64,000 nucleotides of DNA. Source: Lycorma delicatula (Eukaryota > Arthropoda > Insecta > Hemiptera > Fulgoridae). The position numbers and the translations under genes are program-made. Positions within the stretch are counted from its first letter, which is position 1, and every line of letters starts with the position of its first letter. A model generated the notes under the pieces. The model did no database searches. It had not been told where the DNA came from and saw nothing but the letters and a program-made list of their open reading frames with translations. Positions 63,587 to 64,000 of this stretch are shown here, in pieces. The DNA is taken from NCBI RefSeq assembly GCF_047948215.1, contig NC_134456.1, positions 65,925,529-65,989,528 on the forward strand. The letters are read 5' to 3'.

Positions 63587-63726
63587 GAAGTAGTTACTTA
63601 ACTGTATATTTTTATTTATTAATGTATAAATGTATATATATTTATATGTACACATAACGTTTAAAGGTAACTGAGACATGTCACATACCTTAAACCAATA
63701 TGATCATCTTTAGTGGCGTAAAGTCT
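63587..63726. repeat. local direct repeat, second copy
   Basis: The same start (GTAGTTACTTAACTGTAT), TTTTTATTTATTAATG, CACATAACGTTTAAAGG and the same end (CTTAAACCAATATGATCATC, TTTAGTGGCGTAAAGTC) as the copy at 62678-62978. The copies may be two members of one non-coding repeat, or a local duplication. Confidence 0.65.
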
Positions 63727-63896
63727 AAAGTAATTAGCTTGAATGACTTATGTATAATTGTAATCATCCAGTCCGATCTCCAACAAATAATAAAGAAAGT
63801 TTATTAATGTTCCAGTCCCTTCGAATCAACCAAGGTCATCTTGATCGATTAATTTCTGGTTAATCAAATAAAACAGCAACTTTGAAGAAAAAGATT

Positions 63897-63900
<4 letters not shown>

Positions 63901-63942
<42 letters not shown>

Positions 63943-63950
63943 GCGCGCGC
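63901..63950. repeat. (AC)14(GC)11 microsatellite, Z-DNA-prone
   Basis: 28 bases of AC followed by 22 bases of pure GC alternation: a continuous 50-base alternating purine-pyrimidine tract in an otherwise AT-rich region. Such tracts favour left-handed Z-DNA. Confidence 0.95.
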
Positions 63951-64000
63951 TTAATTTACGTCTCTTGCAAACTGTGATTTACTACTACATTAACATTTAT

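Overview
This window looks like nuclear DNA from an insect, most likely a hemipteran, though the species cannot be fixed from the sequence. It is very AT-rich and holds many di- and trinucleotide microsatellites. Almost everything recognisable is a transposable element: insect-type non-LTR retrotransposons (R1, I and Jockey clades), mariner transposons, Helitrons and a tRNA-derived SINE. I see no bacterial-type gene organisation, no rRNA gene, no functional tRNA gene, no CRISPR array and no confidently identified host protein-coding gene. One GC-rich island near 13.76-13.89 kb has a TATA box, an initiator-like site, a leader, an ATG and a splice donor on the minus strand. It could be the first exon of a host gene.

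Layout. 0-13.7 kb: AT-rich DNA with a non-autonomous Helitron (2.2-2.85 kb), a related fragment (3 kb), a full-length SINE (5.4 kb) and a decayed LINE C-terminus (10.1-10.4 kb). 13.7-32.6 kb: the promoter-like island, a broken mariner (15.5-16.9 kb), an unassigned repeat (19.4-20 kb), a second Helitron (26.2-27.3 kb), SINE tails and microsatellites. 32.7-35.1 kb: a decayed I-clade-like LINE whose ORF1 fragment runs directly into an RNase H/ORF2 tail, then a GC-rich retroelement tail. 38.9-41.3 kb: an antisense Jockey-like ORF2 fragment and two R1-clade 3' ends in tandem, the first flanked by a 12-bp target duplication. 42-43.3 kb: a SINE and a mariner remnant.

45.27-53.20 kb is the most striking part. 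A composite (TAA)n array is split by two retrotransposons in opposite orientations. The minus-strand R1-clade element has an apparently intact 996-residue ORF2 and a 5'-truncated ORF1. The plus-strand element has an intact 550-residue gag-like ORF1, a poly(A) tail and no ORF2. Between them lie 1459 bases of perfect TAA repeat. The simplest reading is that both elements inserted into one TAA microsatellite.

54.3-64 kb: a decayed Helitron helicase with a textbook Helitron 3' end, two tandem minus-strand SINEs (the second with a 13-bp target duplication), a ~1.3-kb element with ~450-bp inverted arms, AT-rich DNA, a local direct repeat and a Z-DNA-prone (AC)14(GC)11 tract.

Across the window there are several near-perfect, short-loop palindromes. 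In three places they occur as adjoining or overlapping pairs inside LINE remnants, which suggests template-switch or fold-back events.
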